Shown here in pieces: positions 56,357 through 64,000 of a stretch of DNA of 64,000 nucleotides (position 1 is the first letter of the stretch; each line of letters opens with the position of its first letter). A model generated the notes under the pieces. It was given only the letters and a program-made list of their open reading frames with translations. It was not told the DNA's origin and did no database searches. Source of the DNA: Dysgonomonas sp. ZJ279 (GTDB taxonomy: Bacteria; Bacteroidota; Bacteroidia; Bacteroidales; Dysgonomonadaceae); the NCBI RefSeq assembly GCF_011039205.1, contig NZ_JAAKEL010000008.1, forward strand, positions 1 to 64,000, read 5' to 3'. The translations under genes and the position numbers were made by a program.

Positions 56357-57571
56357 TTGAAACTGTCGCTCTACATAGCCAAGCGTTACCTCTTCTCCAA
56401 GAAATCGCATAATGCCATCAATGTCATATCCATGATATCGGTGTGTGGAATTGCTATAGCCACAATGGCACTAGTATGTACACTATCGGTATTTAATGGT
56501 TTCACCAATGTAGTAGCAAAATCATTCAGTTCGTTCGACCCCGAACTACAAATCACTCCTGCACAAGGAAAAGTATTCGATTCCACCGACCCTAAAATAT
56601 TAAAAGTAAAACAACTTGCTGAAATATCTTTGGTGTCGGAATCGCTAGAAGAGAATGCTTTATTGAGATTTGAAGACAGACAAGACCCAATTCTTTTAAA
56701 AGGGGTATCATCCGAATTCGTAAATCTGGCAGATATAAATAAGCTCATAATAGATGGCGAATTTATGTTGCGGGAAGGTGACATCGATTACAGTGTAATA
56801 GGTGCAGGGCTAGCAATGTATATGGGCACACGCGCCGGCTTCCTGTCCCCTCTGGAAATATACATACCAAAGAGAAACGAAAAGATAAATCTGGCAAATC
56901 CATCTACAGCATTTACCCGCTCCGAAGTTTATGTTAGTGGCGTTTTCGCTCTCAATCAGGCAAAGTATGATGATCAGATGCTTATCGTATCTATTGATTT
57001 GATGCGCGAACTACTCCATTACGACACAGAAGTATCGTCGCTTGATATAAAAATAAAAGAAGGTGAATCTTTGGAAAATGTCCGCCACAAGATAGAAGGG
57101 ATATTGGGCAATGATTATTTGGTGAAAGACCGCTTTGAACAACAGGAAGACCTTTTCCGAATGGTGAATGTTGAAAAATGGGTTACTTTCCTCATTCTCG
57201 CCATTATATCTATGATAGCGATATTTAATGTTGTAGGCTCCTTATCTATGTTGATTATAGAAAAAACGGCAGACATCAAGATTCTTCAAAGCATGGGCGC
57301 CAATAACAAACTGATAACAAATATATTTTTATTAGAAGGTTGGCTGATAACCTTTATAGGTGGAATAGCCGGACTTATTATCGGAATCATCATTTGCCTT
57401 CTTCAACAATATTTTGGCATTCTGAAACTAGGCGATGCAGGCACATTTGTAATAGATTCATACCCTGTATCGGTACAAATGCTGGATATCCTTCTGATAT
57501 TCGTAACTGTAAATATTATCGGCTTTCTTGCCGTACTTTATCCGGTGAACAATCTGCGGAAAAATCTGTAA
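56357..57571 (+). CDS. FtsX-like ABC permease (LolC/LolE type)
   Basis: This 404-residue inner-membrane protein has one N-terminal helix (about 22-45), a large periplasmic domain (about 50-270) and three C-terminal helices (about 275-300, 320-345, 370-395), the MacB/LolE topology. The start is a TTG two bases after the rbfA stop. The family N-terminus MKLSLYIAKRYLFSKKSHNAI supports it. It probably works in lipoprotein release to the outer membrane, but the ATPase is not in this locus. Confidence 0.85.
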   Translation: MKLSLYIAKRYLFSKKSHNAINVISMISVCGIAIATMALVCTLSVFNGFTNVVAKSFSSFDPELQITPAQGKVFDSTDPKILKVKQLAEISLVSESLEENALLRFEDRQDPILLKGVSSEFVNLADINKLIIDGEFMLREGDIDYSVIGAGLAMYMGTRAGFLSPLEIYIPKRNEKINLANPSTAFTRSEVYVSGVFALNQAKYDDQMLIVSIDLMRELLHYDTEVSSLDIKIKEGESLENVRHKIEGILGNDYLVKDRFEQQEDLFRMVNVEKWVTFLILAIISMIAIFNVVGSLSMLIIEKTADIKILQSMGANNKLITNIFLLEGWLITFIGGIAGLIIGIIICLLQQYFGILKLGDAGTFVIDSYPVSVQMLDILLIFVTVNIIGFLAVLYPVNNLRKNL

Positions 57572-57580
57572 ACATTCAAA

Positions 57581-58066
57581 TCAAAGTATCAATTGCCAGA
57601 ATTCTACATCAATAAGGCGATTGAATTTCTTTCCTGATTCTTTAAAATTGCCAACCAATCTAAAATTAAACTTTTCATGCAGTCGCTGACTCTCCCTGTT
57701 GGGTAAAGATATCACGCCAATAAGCGAATGTATATTGATTGCTTTCGCTCTCATAATAAGTTCTCTGTATAAAATACTGCCCACACCGCTACCTATCATT
57801 TCATGATCGAGATAAACACTCGTCTCTAATGAAATATCGTAAGCCGAACGCTCCCTCCAATTATTAAGATAAGCATAGCCTATCACCTTACCCTCTTTCT
57901 CATATACAAAATAAGGGAAACCTTTCCCTTGCACTTTCAGTATACGTTGAGCTATATCCTCTTCGCTTACCAACTTTTCTTCGAAGGTGATAATGGTATC
58001 TTTAATATAGTAATTATAGATTTCTGCAATTCTTTTTGCATCGTCAAGTTGTACTTCTCTTATCAT
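57581..58066 (-). CDS. GNAT-family N-acetyltransferase
   Basis: A protein of about 161 residues with the phosphinothricin acetyltransferase-like start MIREVQLDDAKRIAEIYNYYI, central YLNNWRERSAYDISLETSVYLD, the acetyl-CoA loop GSGVGSILYRELI (Q/RxxGxG/A type), and GVISLPNRESQRLHEKFNF. It acetylates an amino group on an unknown substrate. The ATG at 58064-58066 is preferred to the TTG upstream. It converges with the FtsX-type gene. Confidence 0.85.
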   Translation of the reverse strand: MIREVQLDDAKRIAEIYNYYIKDTIITFEEKLVSEEDIAQRILKVQGKGFPYFVYEKEGKVIGYAYLNNWRERSAYDISLETSVYLDHEMIGSGVGSILYRELIMRAKAINIHSLIGVISLPNRESQRLHEKFNFRLVGNFKESGKKFNRLIDVEFWQLIL

Positions 58067-58119
58067 TTTAACCAACCATTATTTTAAGATTTTCGAAGTG
58101 TAAATATATTCAGTTTTTC

Positions 58120-58331
58120 TTTAATTAAACGTGAATTCAACATAAGAAAAAAAGAAATAAAAGCTTCATTCGATTCTGTCATCCCGATACGCAGTGAGGG
58201 ATCTGCTTTTCTATAACAAGGAGCAGTTGAGATCCCTCACTGCGTATCGGGATGACAGAATGAGCGAAAGATAGGTTGAGACTCACAACTCATATTCCAA
58301 TGATTTAATATCTAATTCACGTTTAATTAAA
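58120..58331. repeat. MITE-like element with outer terminal inverted repeats and a long inner palindrome
   Basis: The outer inverted repeats are TTTAATTAAACGTGAATT (58120-58137) and its exact complement (58314-58331). Inside, a perfect 32-base palindrome (58173-58204 with 58230-58261) contains CTGTCATCCCGATACGCAG and GTGAGGGATC, separated by a 25-base loop. It has no coding capacity. A degenerate relative lies at 43114-43260. The inner sequence resembles a GTCATCCCGA-type repeat that I recall as widespread in genomes of this phylum. Confidence 0.75.
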
Positions 58332-58485
58332 TAAAATCTGAATGTAATATCTGTCAATATAGCCGTGATTTAGCGTAACACTCATCAAAAGAAATAGGAA
58401 TCTGCAACCTTAAGATCCATATACGTTACCCAATATTCATAATTTTAGTGTATTTTCGTGTAATCAAATCAATCTCAATCAGAAG

Positions 58486-59091
58486 ATGATAATTAAAGAC
58501 GCTAAATTTCTAATAAGCAATACCGATTATAAACTTTGCCCGCAAGATGGCAGAGCAGAATATGCTTTTATCGGACGTTCCAATGTAGGTAAATCCTCTT
58601 TGATCAATATGATCACCAATCGCAACGGACTGGCTATGACATCGTCGAAGCCCGGAAAAACCCAATTGATAAACCATTTTATCATAAACGATGAATGGTA
58701 TCTGGTCGATCTGCCCGGATATGGATATGCCCAACGAGGAAAAGACGGACGTGAACAGATACGTAAAATCATCGAAAGTTATATATTAAACAGAGAAGAT
58801 CTTACGTGCCTTTTCCTCCTACTCGACTGTAGGCACGAACCTCAAAAAGTAGATATGGATTTCATGAACTGGCTAGGAGAACTAGGTGTGCCATTTTCGA
58901 TCATATTCACTAAGATCGACAAGATCAGCAAAAGCCGCCTAAAAGAAAATATTGCTGCATATACCGACAAACTAAAGGAAACATGGGAAGAACTGCCTCC
59001 TATATTCTACACATCAGCCGAAGCGAGAGTAGGTGCAGATGAAATACTCAACTATATAGATCAGATTAATAAGGATTTACAATCAAAATGA
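58486..59091 (+). CDS. engB: Ribosome biogenesis GTPase EngB (YihA/YsxC)
   Basis: This 201-residue TRAFAC GTPase has the P-loop [12 protein letters not shown], switch [21 protein letters not shown] (G3), FTKIDKI (G4) and TSAEARVG (G5). It is required for 50S subunit assembly. It overlaps the deaminase gene by four bases (ATGA), so the two are coupled. Confidence 0.95.
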   Translation: MIIKDAKFLISNTDYKLCPQDGRAEYAFIGRSNVGKSSLINMITNRNGLAMTSSKPGKTQLINHFIINDEWYLVDLPGYGYAQRGKDGREQIRKIIESYILNREDLTCLFLLLDCRHEPQKVDMDFMNWLGELGVPFSIIFTKIDKISKSRLKENIAAYTDKLKETWEELPPIFYTSAEARVGADEILNYIDQINKDLQSK

Positions 59092-59570
59092 AAAAACAAG
59101 ACAAAATAAACCCTGAATATATGCTCAAGGCCATAAAATGGGCAGAAAAAAGCGTAACCAAAGGTGGTGGCCCCTTTGGAGCGGTTATCGTAAAAAATGG
59201 TGAGATAGTAGCACAAGGTCACAACTGTGTAACATTACATAACGATCCGACGGCACATGCCGAAGTTACCACAATACGTAAAGCTTGCAAAAAACTGAAT
59301 ACTTTTGATTTAGCTGGCTGCGAAATATATACATCGTGCGAACCATGCCCCATGTGTCTTGCTGCAATTTATTGGGCACGAATAGATAAGATATATTACG
59401 GATGCACAAAAGACGATGCTAAGAATATAGGCTTCGACGACTCGTTTATCTACGAGCAAATAGATTTGAAACCCGAGGACAGGAGCATTCCTGCAAAGCA
59501 AATTCTTCACGATAAAGCAATAGTCGCTTTTCAAAAATGGGAAGAGAAAGAGGATAAAATAGAATATTGA
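59088..59570 (+). CDS. Nucleoside/guanine deaminase, CMP/dCMP family
   Basis: This 160-residue protein has the zinc motif THAEV (about 57-61) and [16 protein letters not shown] (about 86-101), with the catalytic Glu next to the first His. The overall shape ([20 protein letters not shown]) and the C-terminus fit guanine deaminase or related cytosine-type enzymes better than tRNA adenosine deaminase TadA. Substrate uncertain. Cytoplasmic. Confidence 0.85.
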   Translation: MKKQDKINPEYMLKAIKWAEKSVTKGGGPFGAVIVKNGEIVAQGHNCVTLHNDPTAHAEVTTIRKACKKLNTFDLAGCEIYTSCEPCPMCLAAIYWARIDKIYYGCTKDDAKNIGFDDSFIYEQIDLKPEDRSIPAKQILHDKAIVAFQKWEEKEDKIEY

Positions 59571-59613
59571 AAAATACAACCCTGATATATCATTATACCT
59601 AAATCTGAGTACA

Positions 59614-60258
59614 ATGCTAGTACCAAAAATCAGAATCACAGAGACTAACAATGCAAGCCTGATAACAGAGGCGCTGGATGCAGTATCGTTAAATGCGATA
59701 GGCTCTGTCAATTGGGAAAGTCAATATCCATATAAACCCGATGTTTCGTTTAAGATCGCTCATAATGGAGATTATCTATTCCTTCAATATTTTGTTGAGG
59801 AAAATGAAATATTAGCAAAGACAACCGAAGACAATGGTCCTGTTTGGACAGATTCGTGTGTCGAATTCTTCATTTCCTTCGGAGAGTCTCCCTATTATTA
59901 CAATGCCGAATTTTCGTGTATAGGTAAAGCCTTGCTTGGCTACCGCAAAGACAGAAAAGATTCCGTATATGGTGATTTTGACACTATGTCATCTATAAAA
60001 CGATATCCAAGTCTGGGAACCGACAATTTCGAAAGAAAAGAAGGCGATTTCAAATGGAATCTACTTCTTGTTATGCCCACTTCCGTTTTTTGGAAAGACA
60101 GCATTAAATCGTTTGATGGAGTAAAAGCTCGCGCCAATCTCTACAAATGTGGAGATGATTTGTCTAAACCTCATTTTCTTTCATGGAACCCTATAAATAA
60201 CGAGAATCCTAATTTTCATTTACCTAACTTCTTCGGATTTTTAGACTTTGAAGATTAA
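59614..60258 (+). CDS. CBM9-like carbohydrate-binding protein
   Basis: This 214-residue protein lacks a visible signal peptide. It looks like a family-9-like carbohydrate-binding domain: GSVNWESQYPYKPDVSFKIAH and VWTDSCVEFFISFGESPYYYNAEFS carry the typical aromatic residues. The function is unknown, and binding to a glycan is inferred from the fold only. It follows the deaminase gene after 43 bases, possibly co-transcribed. Confidence 0.7.
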   Translation: MLVPKIRITETNNASLITEALDAVSLNAIGSVNWESQYPYKPDVSFKIAHNGDYLFLQYFVEENEILAKTTEDNGPVWTDSCVEFFISFGESPYYYNAEFSCIGKALLGYRKDRKDSVYGDFDTMSSIKRYPSLGTDNFERKEGDFKWNLLLVMPTSVFWKDSIKSFDGVKARANLYKCGDDLSKPHFLSWNPINNENPNFHLPNFFGFLDFED

Positions 60259-60348
60259 TATAACGAATCCACACAAGTATCAGTAAATCAATACCATATA
60301 TTGAGCCAATTTTGTGTTAAAAAATCTTTCGTTATATGTTTTTTTTCT

Positions 60349-60356
60349 TATCTTTG
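60349..60356 (+). promoter_or_regulatory. -7 promoter box for the DUF47-pit operon
   Basis: TATCTTTG matches TAnnTTTG, 75 bases before the ATG at 60432. Confidence 0.65.
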
Positions 60357-60431
60357 CGCCAATTCAGAGTTTTAAGATAGTATTTAAGATGCTCTTAATT
60401 TTCTGTTAAATATGGATATATTTAATTTTTT

Positions 60432-61082
60432 ATGAAAAATAATCTATTCGATAGGTTTAAACCTAAAGAAACTAAGTTCTTTCCACTTCTTAGTGAGATG
60501 ACGGAAGTTATAAGTGCAGCTTCCGACCTGATCGTTGAATGCGTTCAAACAGCAGCAGACCATAATTCTGCAGTAGAGTACTACAAAAAAATAAAAGAGC
60601 AGGAACGCCGTGGTGATCAAATTCAAAACCAAATTTTTGAAGAGTTGAACAACACATTCATCACTCCATTCGACAGAGAAGACATCAACAACCTCTCCTC
60701 TAAAATGGACGATGTGACCGATCTTATCAATAGCTGTGCCAAACGCATCATGCTATACAGCCCGAAAACAATGCCCGAAAGCGCAGTTCGTTTAGCTTTA
60801 TTGGTTAAAGAATCGGCAGCTTGTCTTAATCTGGCAATCAAAGAGCTGGACGTTCTAAAGAAAAGTCCTGCAAAAATTAAAGAATACTGCGCACAATTAG
60901 ATGTGATAGAAACAAAGGCTGATGACGTATACGAGCATTTCTTAATAGACTTGTTCGAAAACGAAACAAACGCCATAGAAGTTATCAAACTAAAAGATAT
61001 CCTTCACGAATTGGAACGCGCAACCGATGCAGCCGAAACTGTAGGTAAAATAATCAAAACAATTATTGTTAAGTACACATAA
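60432..61082 (+). CDS. DUF47 PhoU-like phosphate transport regulator
   Basis: This 216-residue all-helical protein of the DUF47/TIGR00153 family resembles PhoU: FPLLSEMTEVISAASDLIVEC, then YYKKIKEQERRGDQIQNQIFEELNNTFITPFDREDI and a third helical part. DUF47 proteins sit before Pit-type phosphate transporters and modulate them. The next gene is pit, 12 bases downstream. Confidence 0.9.
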   Translation: MKNNLFDRFKPKETKFFPLLSEMTEVISAASDLIVECVQTAADHNSAVEYYKKIKEQERRGDQIQNQIFEELNNTFITPFDREDINNLSSKMDDVTDLINSCAKRIMLYSPKTMPESAVRLALLVKESAACLNLAIKELDVLKKSPAKIKEYCAQLDVIETKADDVYEHFLIDLFENETNAIEVIKLKDILHELERATDAAETVGKIIKTIIVKYT

Positions 61083-61094
61083 CTAAAAAAAGAA

Positions 61095-62135
61095 ATGACC
61101 CTACTTATAATAATTATTGTATTAGCCATTGTTTTCGACTTTATCAACGGATTCCACGATGCAGCTAACTCAATAGCCACTGTGGTATCCACAAAGGTAC
61201 TGACACCTACACAAGCCGTTATCTGGGCGGCATTTTTCAATTTCGTTGCATTTTTTATCGCTAAATATATTATTGGTGGTTTTGGTATTGCCGATACTGT
61301 ATCCAAAGTGGTAAATATGGGTGTGGTCGCAAACCCTTCTCATGTTATCATAGCCGGACTAGTCGCTGCCATTACATGGAATCTTGTAACCTGGTGGTTA
61401 GGCATCCCTTCCTCATCATCGCACACCCTTATCGGTGGTTTTGCAGGCGCAGGTATTGCAGGTGCAGGCTTTCATGCGGTTCATGCAGGGGTAATCGGTG
61501 TGATAGCACTATTTATCGTTGTAGCACCACTTATCGGTATGGTGGGAGGTAATATCATTACACTCATCACCCTTCATTTTGCCCAAAAGGCAAAACCGGG
61601 AAAAGCCGACCGGTGGTTCAAGAATCTCCAACTCATATCATCCGCATTGCTTAGCATAGGGCATGGACTGAACGACTCACAAAAGGTAATGGGTATCATC
61701 GCCGCCGCCTTGATAGCATTTACACAAACAAATCCGGAGGTTCACGAATGGCTGCGTATGTCATCCATGGACGACATGCACGACTGGGTTCCGATAGCCT
61801 GTTTTACGGCTATTGCAATAGGAACGATGTGTGGTGGATGGAAGATTATGAAAACTATGGGTAACCGTATTACGAAAATCACTCCTATCGAAGGCTTCTG
61901 TGCCCAAACGGCAGGATCATTAACCCTCTTTATTACTGAGATACTACACGTACCGGTAAGTACTACACATGTTATAACAGGTAGTATAATCGGAGTAGGG
62001 TCGGTAAAACGCCTTTCGGCTGTTCGCTGGGGTGTAACAAAAGACCTTTTGATTGCATGGATACTAACAATACCCGTTAGTGCAGTTATGGCAATGCTTT
62101 GCTATTATGCACTAGGAATATTTATTGTAGATTAA
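61095..62135 (+). CDS. pit: Inorganic phosphate transporter (Pit family)
   Basis: This 346-residue membrane protein has about ten helices. The two family signatures are present: FINGFHDAANSIATVVSTKVL in the N-terminal half and the GHGLNDSQKVMG motif in the C-terminal half. It performs low-affinity proton- or sodium-coupled phosphate uptake. The preceding DUF47 gene forms the usual partner. A terminator follows. Confidence 0.92.
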   Translation: MTLLIIIIVLAIVFDFINGFHDAANSIATVVSTKVLTPTQAVIWAAFFNFVAFFIAKYIIGGFGIADTVSKVVNMGVVANPSHVIIAGLVAAITWNLVTWWLGIPSSSSHTLIGGFAGAGIAGAGFHAVHAGVIGVIALFIVVAPLIGMVGGNIITLITLHFAQKAKPGKADRWFKNLQLISSALLSIGHGLNDSQKVMGIIAAALIAFTQTNPEVHEWLRMSSMDDMHDWVPIACFTAIAIGTMCGGWKIMKTMGNRITKITPIEGFCAQTAGSLTLFITEILHVPVSTTHVITGSIIGVGSVKRLSAVRWGVTKDLLIAWILTIPVSAVMAMLCYYALGIFIVD

Positions 62136-62160
62136 AATATTACCAGACAAATAGATACAA

Positions 62161-62195
62161 AAGAGGATAACCTTAAGCGGTTACCCTCTTTTTTC
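62161..62195 (+). terminator. Terminator of the DUF47-pit operon
   Basis: AAGAGGATAACC (62161-62172) pairs with GGTTACCCTCTT (62179-62190), one mismatch, followed by TTTT. Confidence 0.8.
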
Positions 62196-62250
62196 ATTTA
62201 ACACCTAACATTTTCCAGATTAAAATATTGCTTTATTCATTGAAAAACAA

Positions 62251-62258
62251 TATCTTTG
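62251..62258 (+). promoter_or_regulatory. rpsA promoter (-7 box)
   Basis: TATCTTTG matches TAnnTTTG, with a TTG 20 bases upstream (62228-62230) as the -33 element. The leader would be about 68 bases. Confidence 0.7.
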
Positions 62259-62280
62259 CACCGCTTTTAATTAAGCAATT

Positions 62281-62340
62281 ATGTTTAACCCTTTAAAATT
62301 ACTGATCAGATCAGGTATCAGATCCTTATTAGATGATTGA
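62281..62340 (+). CDS. Possible 19-codon leader peptide overlapping rpsA
   Basis: A small ORF (ATG at 62281) ends with TGA at 62338-62340, eight bases inside the rpsA start region. Translation of it would end just at the rpsA ATG, which could couple or tune S1 synthesis. Chance is not excluded. Confidence 0.3.
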   Translation: MFNPLKLLIRSGIRSLLDD

Positions 62341-64000
62341 ATCAGAAATATTGAAACACGTACAACCACTTGCAGATTTTGATTGGGATTCGTACGAAAA
62401 AGGTGACACTTATTCAGATAAGAGTCAAGAAGAATTAGAAAAAACCTACGACCAGTCGTTAAGTAAAATCAACGACAAAGAAGTGGTAATGGGTAAGGTA
62501 ACATCGATGAACAAACGTGAAGTTGTTATCAACATCGGTTACAAATCGGATGGTGTTATTTCACTAAACGAATTCCGTTACAACCCTGATCTTAAAATTG
62601 GTGACGAAGTAGAGGTATACATCGAAAGCCAAGAAGACAAAAAAGGACAACTTGTTCTTTCTCACAAGAAAGCACGCGCTTCTCGTTCTTGGGAACGTGT
62701 TAACGCAGCTCTTGATAATGATGAAATTATTAAAGGTTACATCAAATGCCGTACTAAAGGTGGTATGATTGTTGACGTATTTGGTATCGAGGCGTTCTTG
62801 CCGGGTTCTCAAATCGACGTTAAACCAATCCGCGACTACGACGTATTTGTTGGTAAAACAATGGAATTCAAAGTTGTTAAGATCAATCACGAATTCAAAA
62901 ACGTTGTTGTTTCTCACAAAGCTCTTATCGAAGCTGAACTGGAACAACAAAAGAAAGATATTATTTCGAAATTGGAAAAAGGTCAAGTGCTTGAAGGAAC
63001 TGTTAAAAACATCACATCATATGGTGTATTTATCGACCTTGGTGGCGTAGATGGTCTTATTCATATTACTGACCTATCTTGGGGACGTGTACAACATCCT
63101 GAAGAAGTGGTTAAATTGGATGAGAAAATCAACGTTGTTATCCTTGACTTCGACGATGATAAAAAACGTATCGCTCTCGGCTTAAAACAATTGACTCCAC
63201 ATCCTTGGGATGCACTAGATGCTAACCTTAAGGTGGGTGACAAAGTTAAAGGTAGAGTAGTGGTAATGGCTGACTATGGTGCATTTATCGAAATTGCTAC
63301 CGGAGTAGAAGGTCTTATCCACGTATCTGAAATGAGCTGGGCTCAACATCTACGCAGCGCACAAGACTTTATGAAAGTTGGTGACGAAGTAGAAGCTGTA
63401 GTTCTTACACTCGATCGCGAAGAGCGCAAAATGTCTCTTGGTATCAAACAATTGAAACCAGATCCATGGGAAAATATCGAAGTAAAATATCCGGTTGGAA
63501 GCAAGCATACTGCAAAAGTTCGCAACTTCACTAACTTCGGTGTATTTGCTGAAATAGAAGAAGGTGTTGACGGACTAATCCATATCTCTGACCTTTCTTG
63601 GACTAAGAAAATCAAACACCCTAGCGAGATGACTCAAATAGGTGCTGATATCGATGTTCAAGTACTAGAAATCGACAAAGACAACCGTCGTTTGAGCCTA
63701 GGTCACAAACAACTTGAAGAAAACCCTTGGGATGTATTCGAAACTATCTTTACAGTAGGTTCAGTACACGAAGGAACAGTTGTAGAAATGGTAGACAAAG
63801 GTGCTGTAATCTCTCTTCCATACGGTGTTGAAGGTTTTGCGACTCCAAAACACTTAGTGAAAGAAGACGGATCACAAGCTAAAATCGAAGAAAAACTAGA
63901 TTTCAAAGTAATCGAATTCAACAAAGACTCTAAGAGAATTATCGTTTCTCACAGTCGCGTATTCGAAGACGAAAGACCAGAAGCTAAAGAAGCTGCTGCT
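62333..64000 (+). CDS. rpsA: 30S ribosomal protein S1 (partial, continues past the window)
   Basis: At least 556 residues. I choose the ATG at 62333 (MIESEILKHVQPLADFDWDS), since earlier in-frame starts are absent. Several S1 RNA-binding repeats are visible, with GVFIDLGGVDGLIHITDLSW, GAFIEIATGVEGLIHVSEMSW and FGVFAEIEEGVDGLIHISDL as repeat signatures. S1 binds mRNA on the small subunit. The reading frame has no stop by base 64000. Codon use is noticeably biased toward few codons, as in highly expressed genes. Confidence 0.95.
   Translation, partial: MIESEILKHVQPLADFDWDSYEKGDTYSDKSQEELEKTYDQSLSKINDKEVVMGKVTSMNKREVVINIGYKSDGVISLNEFRYNPDLKIGDEVEVYIESQEDKKGQLVLSHKKARASRSWERVNAALDNDEIIKGYIKCRTKGGMIVDVFGIEAFLPGSQIDVKPIRDYDVFVGKTMEFKVVKINHEFKNVVVSHKALIEAELEQQKKDIISKLEKGQVLEGTVKNITSYGVFIDLGGVDGLIHITDLSWGRVQHPEEVVKLDEKINVVILDFDDDKKRIALGLKQLTPHPWDALDANLKVGDKVKGRVVVMADYGAFIEIATGVEGLIHVSEMSWAQHLRSAQDFMKVGDEVEAVVLTLDREERKMSLGIKQLKPDPWENIEVKYPVGSKHTAKVRNFTNFGVFAEIEEGVDGLIHISDLSWTKKIKHPSEMTQIGADIDVQVLEIDKDNRRLSLGHKQLEENPWDVFETIFTVGSVHEGTVVEMVDKGAVISLPYGVEGFATPKHLVKEDGSQAKIEEKLDFKVIEFNKDSKRIIVSHSRVFEDERPEAKEAAA

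Noticed and set aside
62564-63924. Minus-strand frames opposite rpsA
   Set aside because: They are antisense shadows of the S1 gene, which has clear repeated RNA-binding domains.

Overview
The window is AT-rich bacterial DNA from a member of the order Bacteroidales. Three things point there: the promoters carry the Bacteroidota -7 box (TAnnTTTG, at least ten good copies), the proteins include TonB-dependent receptors, lipoproteins with an acidic export signal, FISUMP-type and DUF4080/DUF3943 proteins, and the aroQ-pyk-rbfA-FtsX and S1 genes are of Bacteroidales type. A urease-positive genus near Dysgonomonas fits, but this is an inference.

Region 1 (1-13.4 kb) is accessory. It opens with the end of an insertion sequence (IS21-like by its repeated terminal motif) that appears to have cut off the 3' end of a type II-C cas9. 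A tracrRNA lies on the other side of cas9. No CRISPR array, cas1 or cas2 is in the window. Next come a nucleotidyltransferase-HEPN protein, a possibly frameshifted small gene, a mobilization module (membrane protein, relaxase, MobC-like protein, candidate oriT), a DUF3408-like protein, an excisionase-like HTH protein, a large unknown protein, an AbiE-type toxin-antitoxin pair and a tyrosine integrase. The integrase is followed by the 3' half of a tRNA-Pro gene, the expected attachment-site scar. The region is therefore the right part of a mobilizable island whose left end lies outside the window.

Region 2 (13.6-26.7 kb) is mostly a leftward urease cluster: ureA-ureB-ureC-ureE-ureF-ureG-ureD, a nickel-type permease, an outer-membrane porin and a urea transporter. 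A TonB-dependent receptor in the same orientation sits just upstream. Together these could bring in urea and nickel, build the enzyme and release ammonia. A FISUMP surface protein lies at the left edge.

Region 3 (26.7-48.9 kb) is mixed. It holds a DUF4080 radical SAM protein, a DUF3943 outer-membrane protein, a GT-C membrane glycosyltransferase, a baeRF-type protein and an MscS channel. A cobalamin riboswitch then controls a BtuB receptor, a BtuG-like propeller lipoprotein and a third lipoprotein whose gene has a frameshift. After these come a second tail-repeat surface protein, an OmpA lipoprotein, a rhomboid protease, a YjdI-type ferredoxin, a sulfatase module (anSME, Ser-type sulfatase, DUF1349 protein, IclR regulator) and a small divergent phage-like regulator pair with duplicated operators.

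Region 4 (49-64 kb) is core chromosome: clpB, a trans-sulfuration-family PLP enzyme, aroQ, pyk, an O-methyltransferase, rbfA, an FtsX/LolE permease, a GNAT enzyme, engB, a deaminase, a CBM9-like protein, a DUF47-pit phosphate pair and the start of rpsA. Two related MITE-like palindromic repeats occur near 43.2 kb and 58.2 kb.
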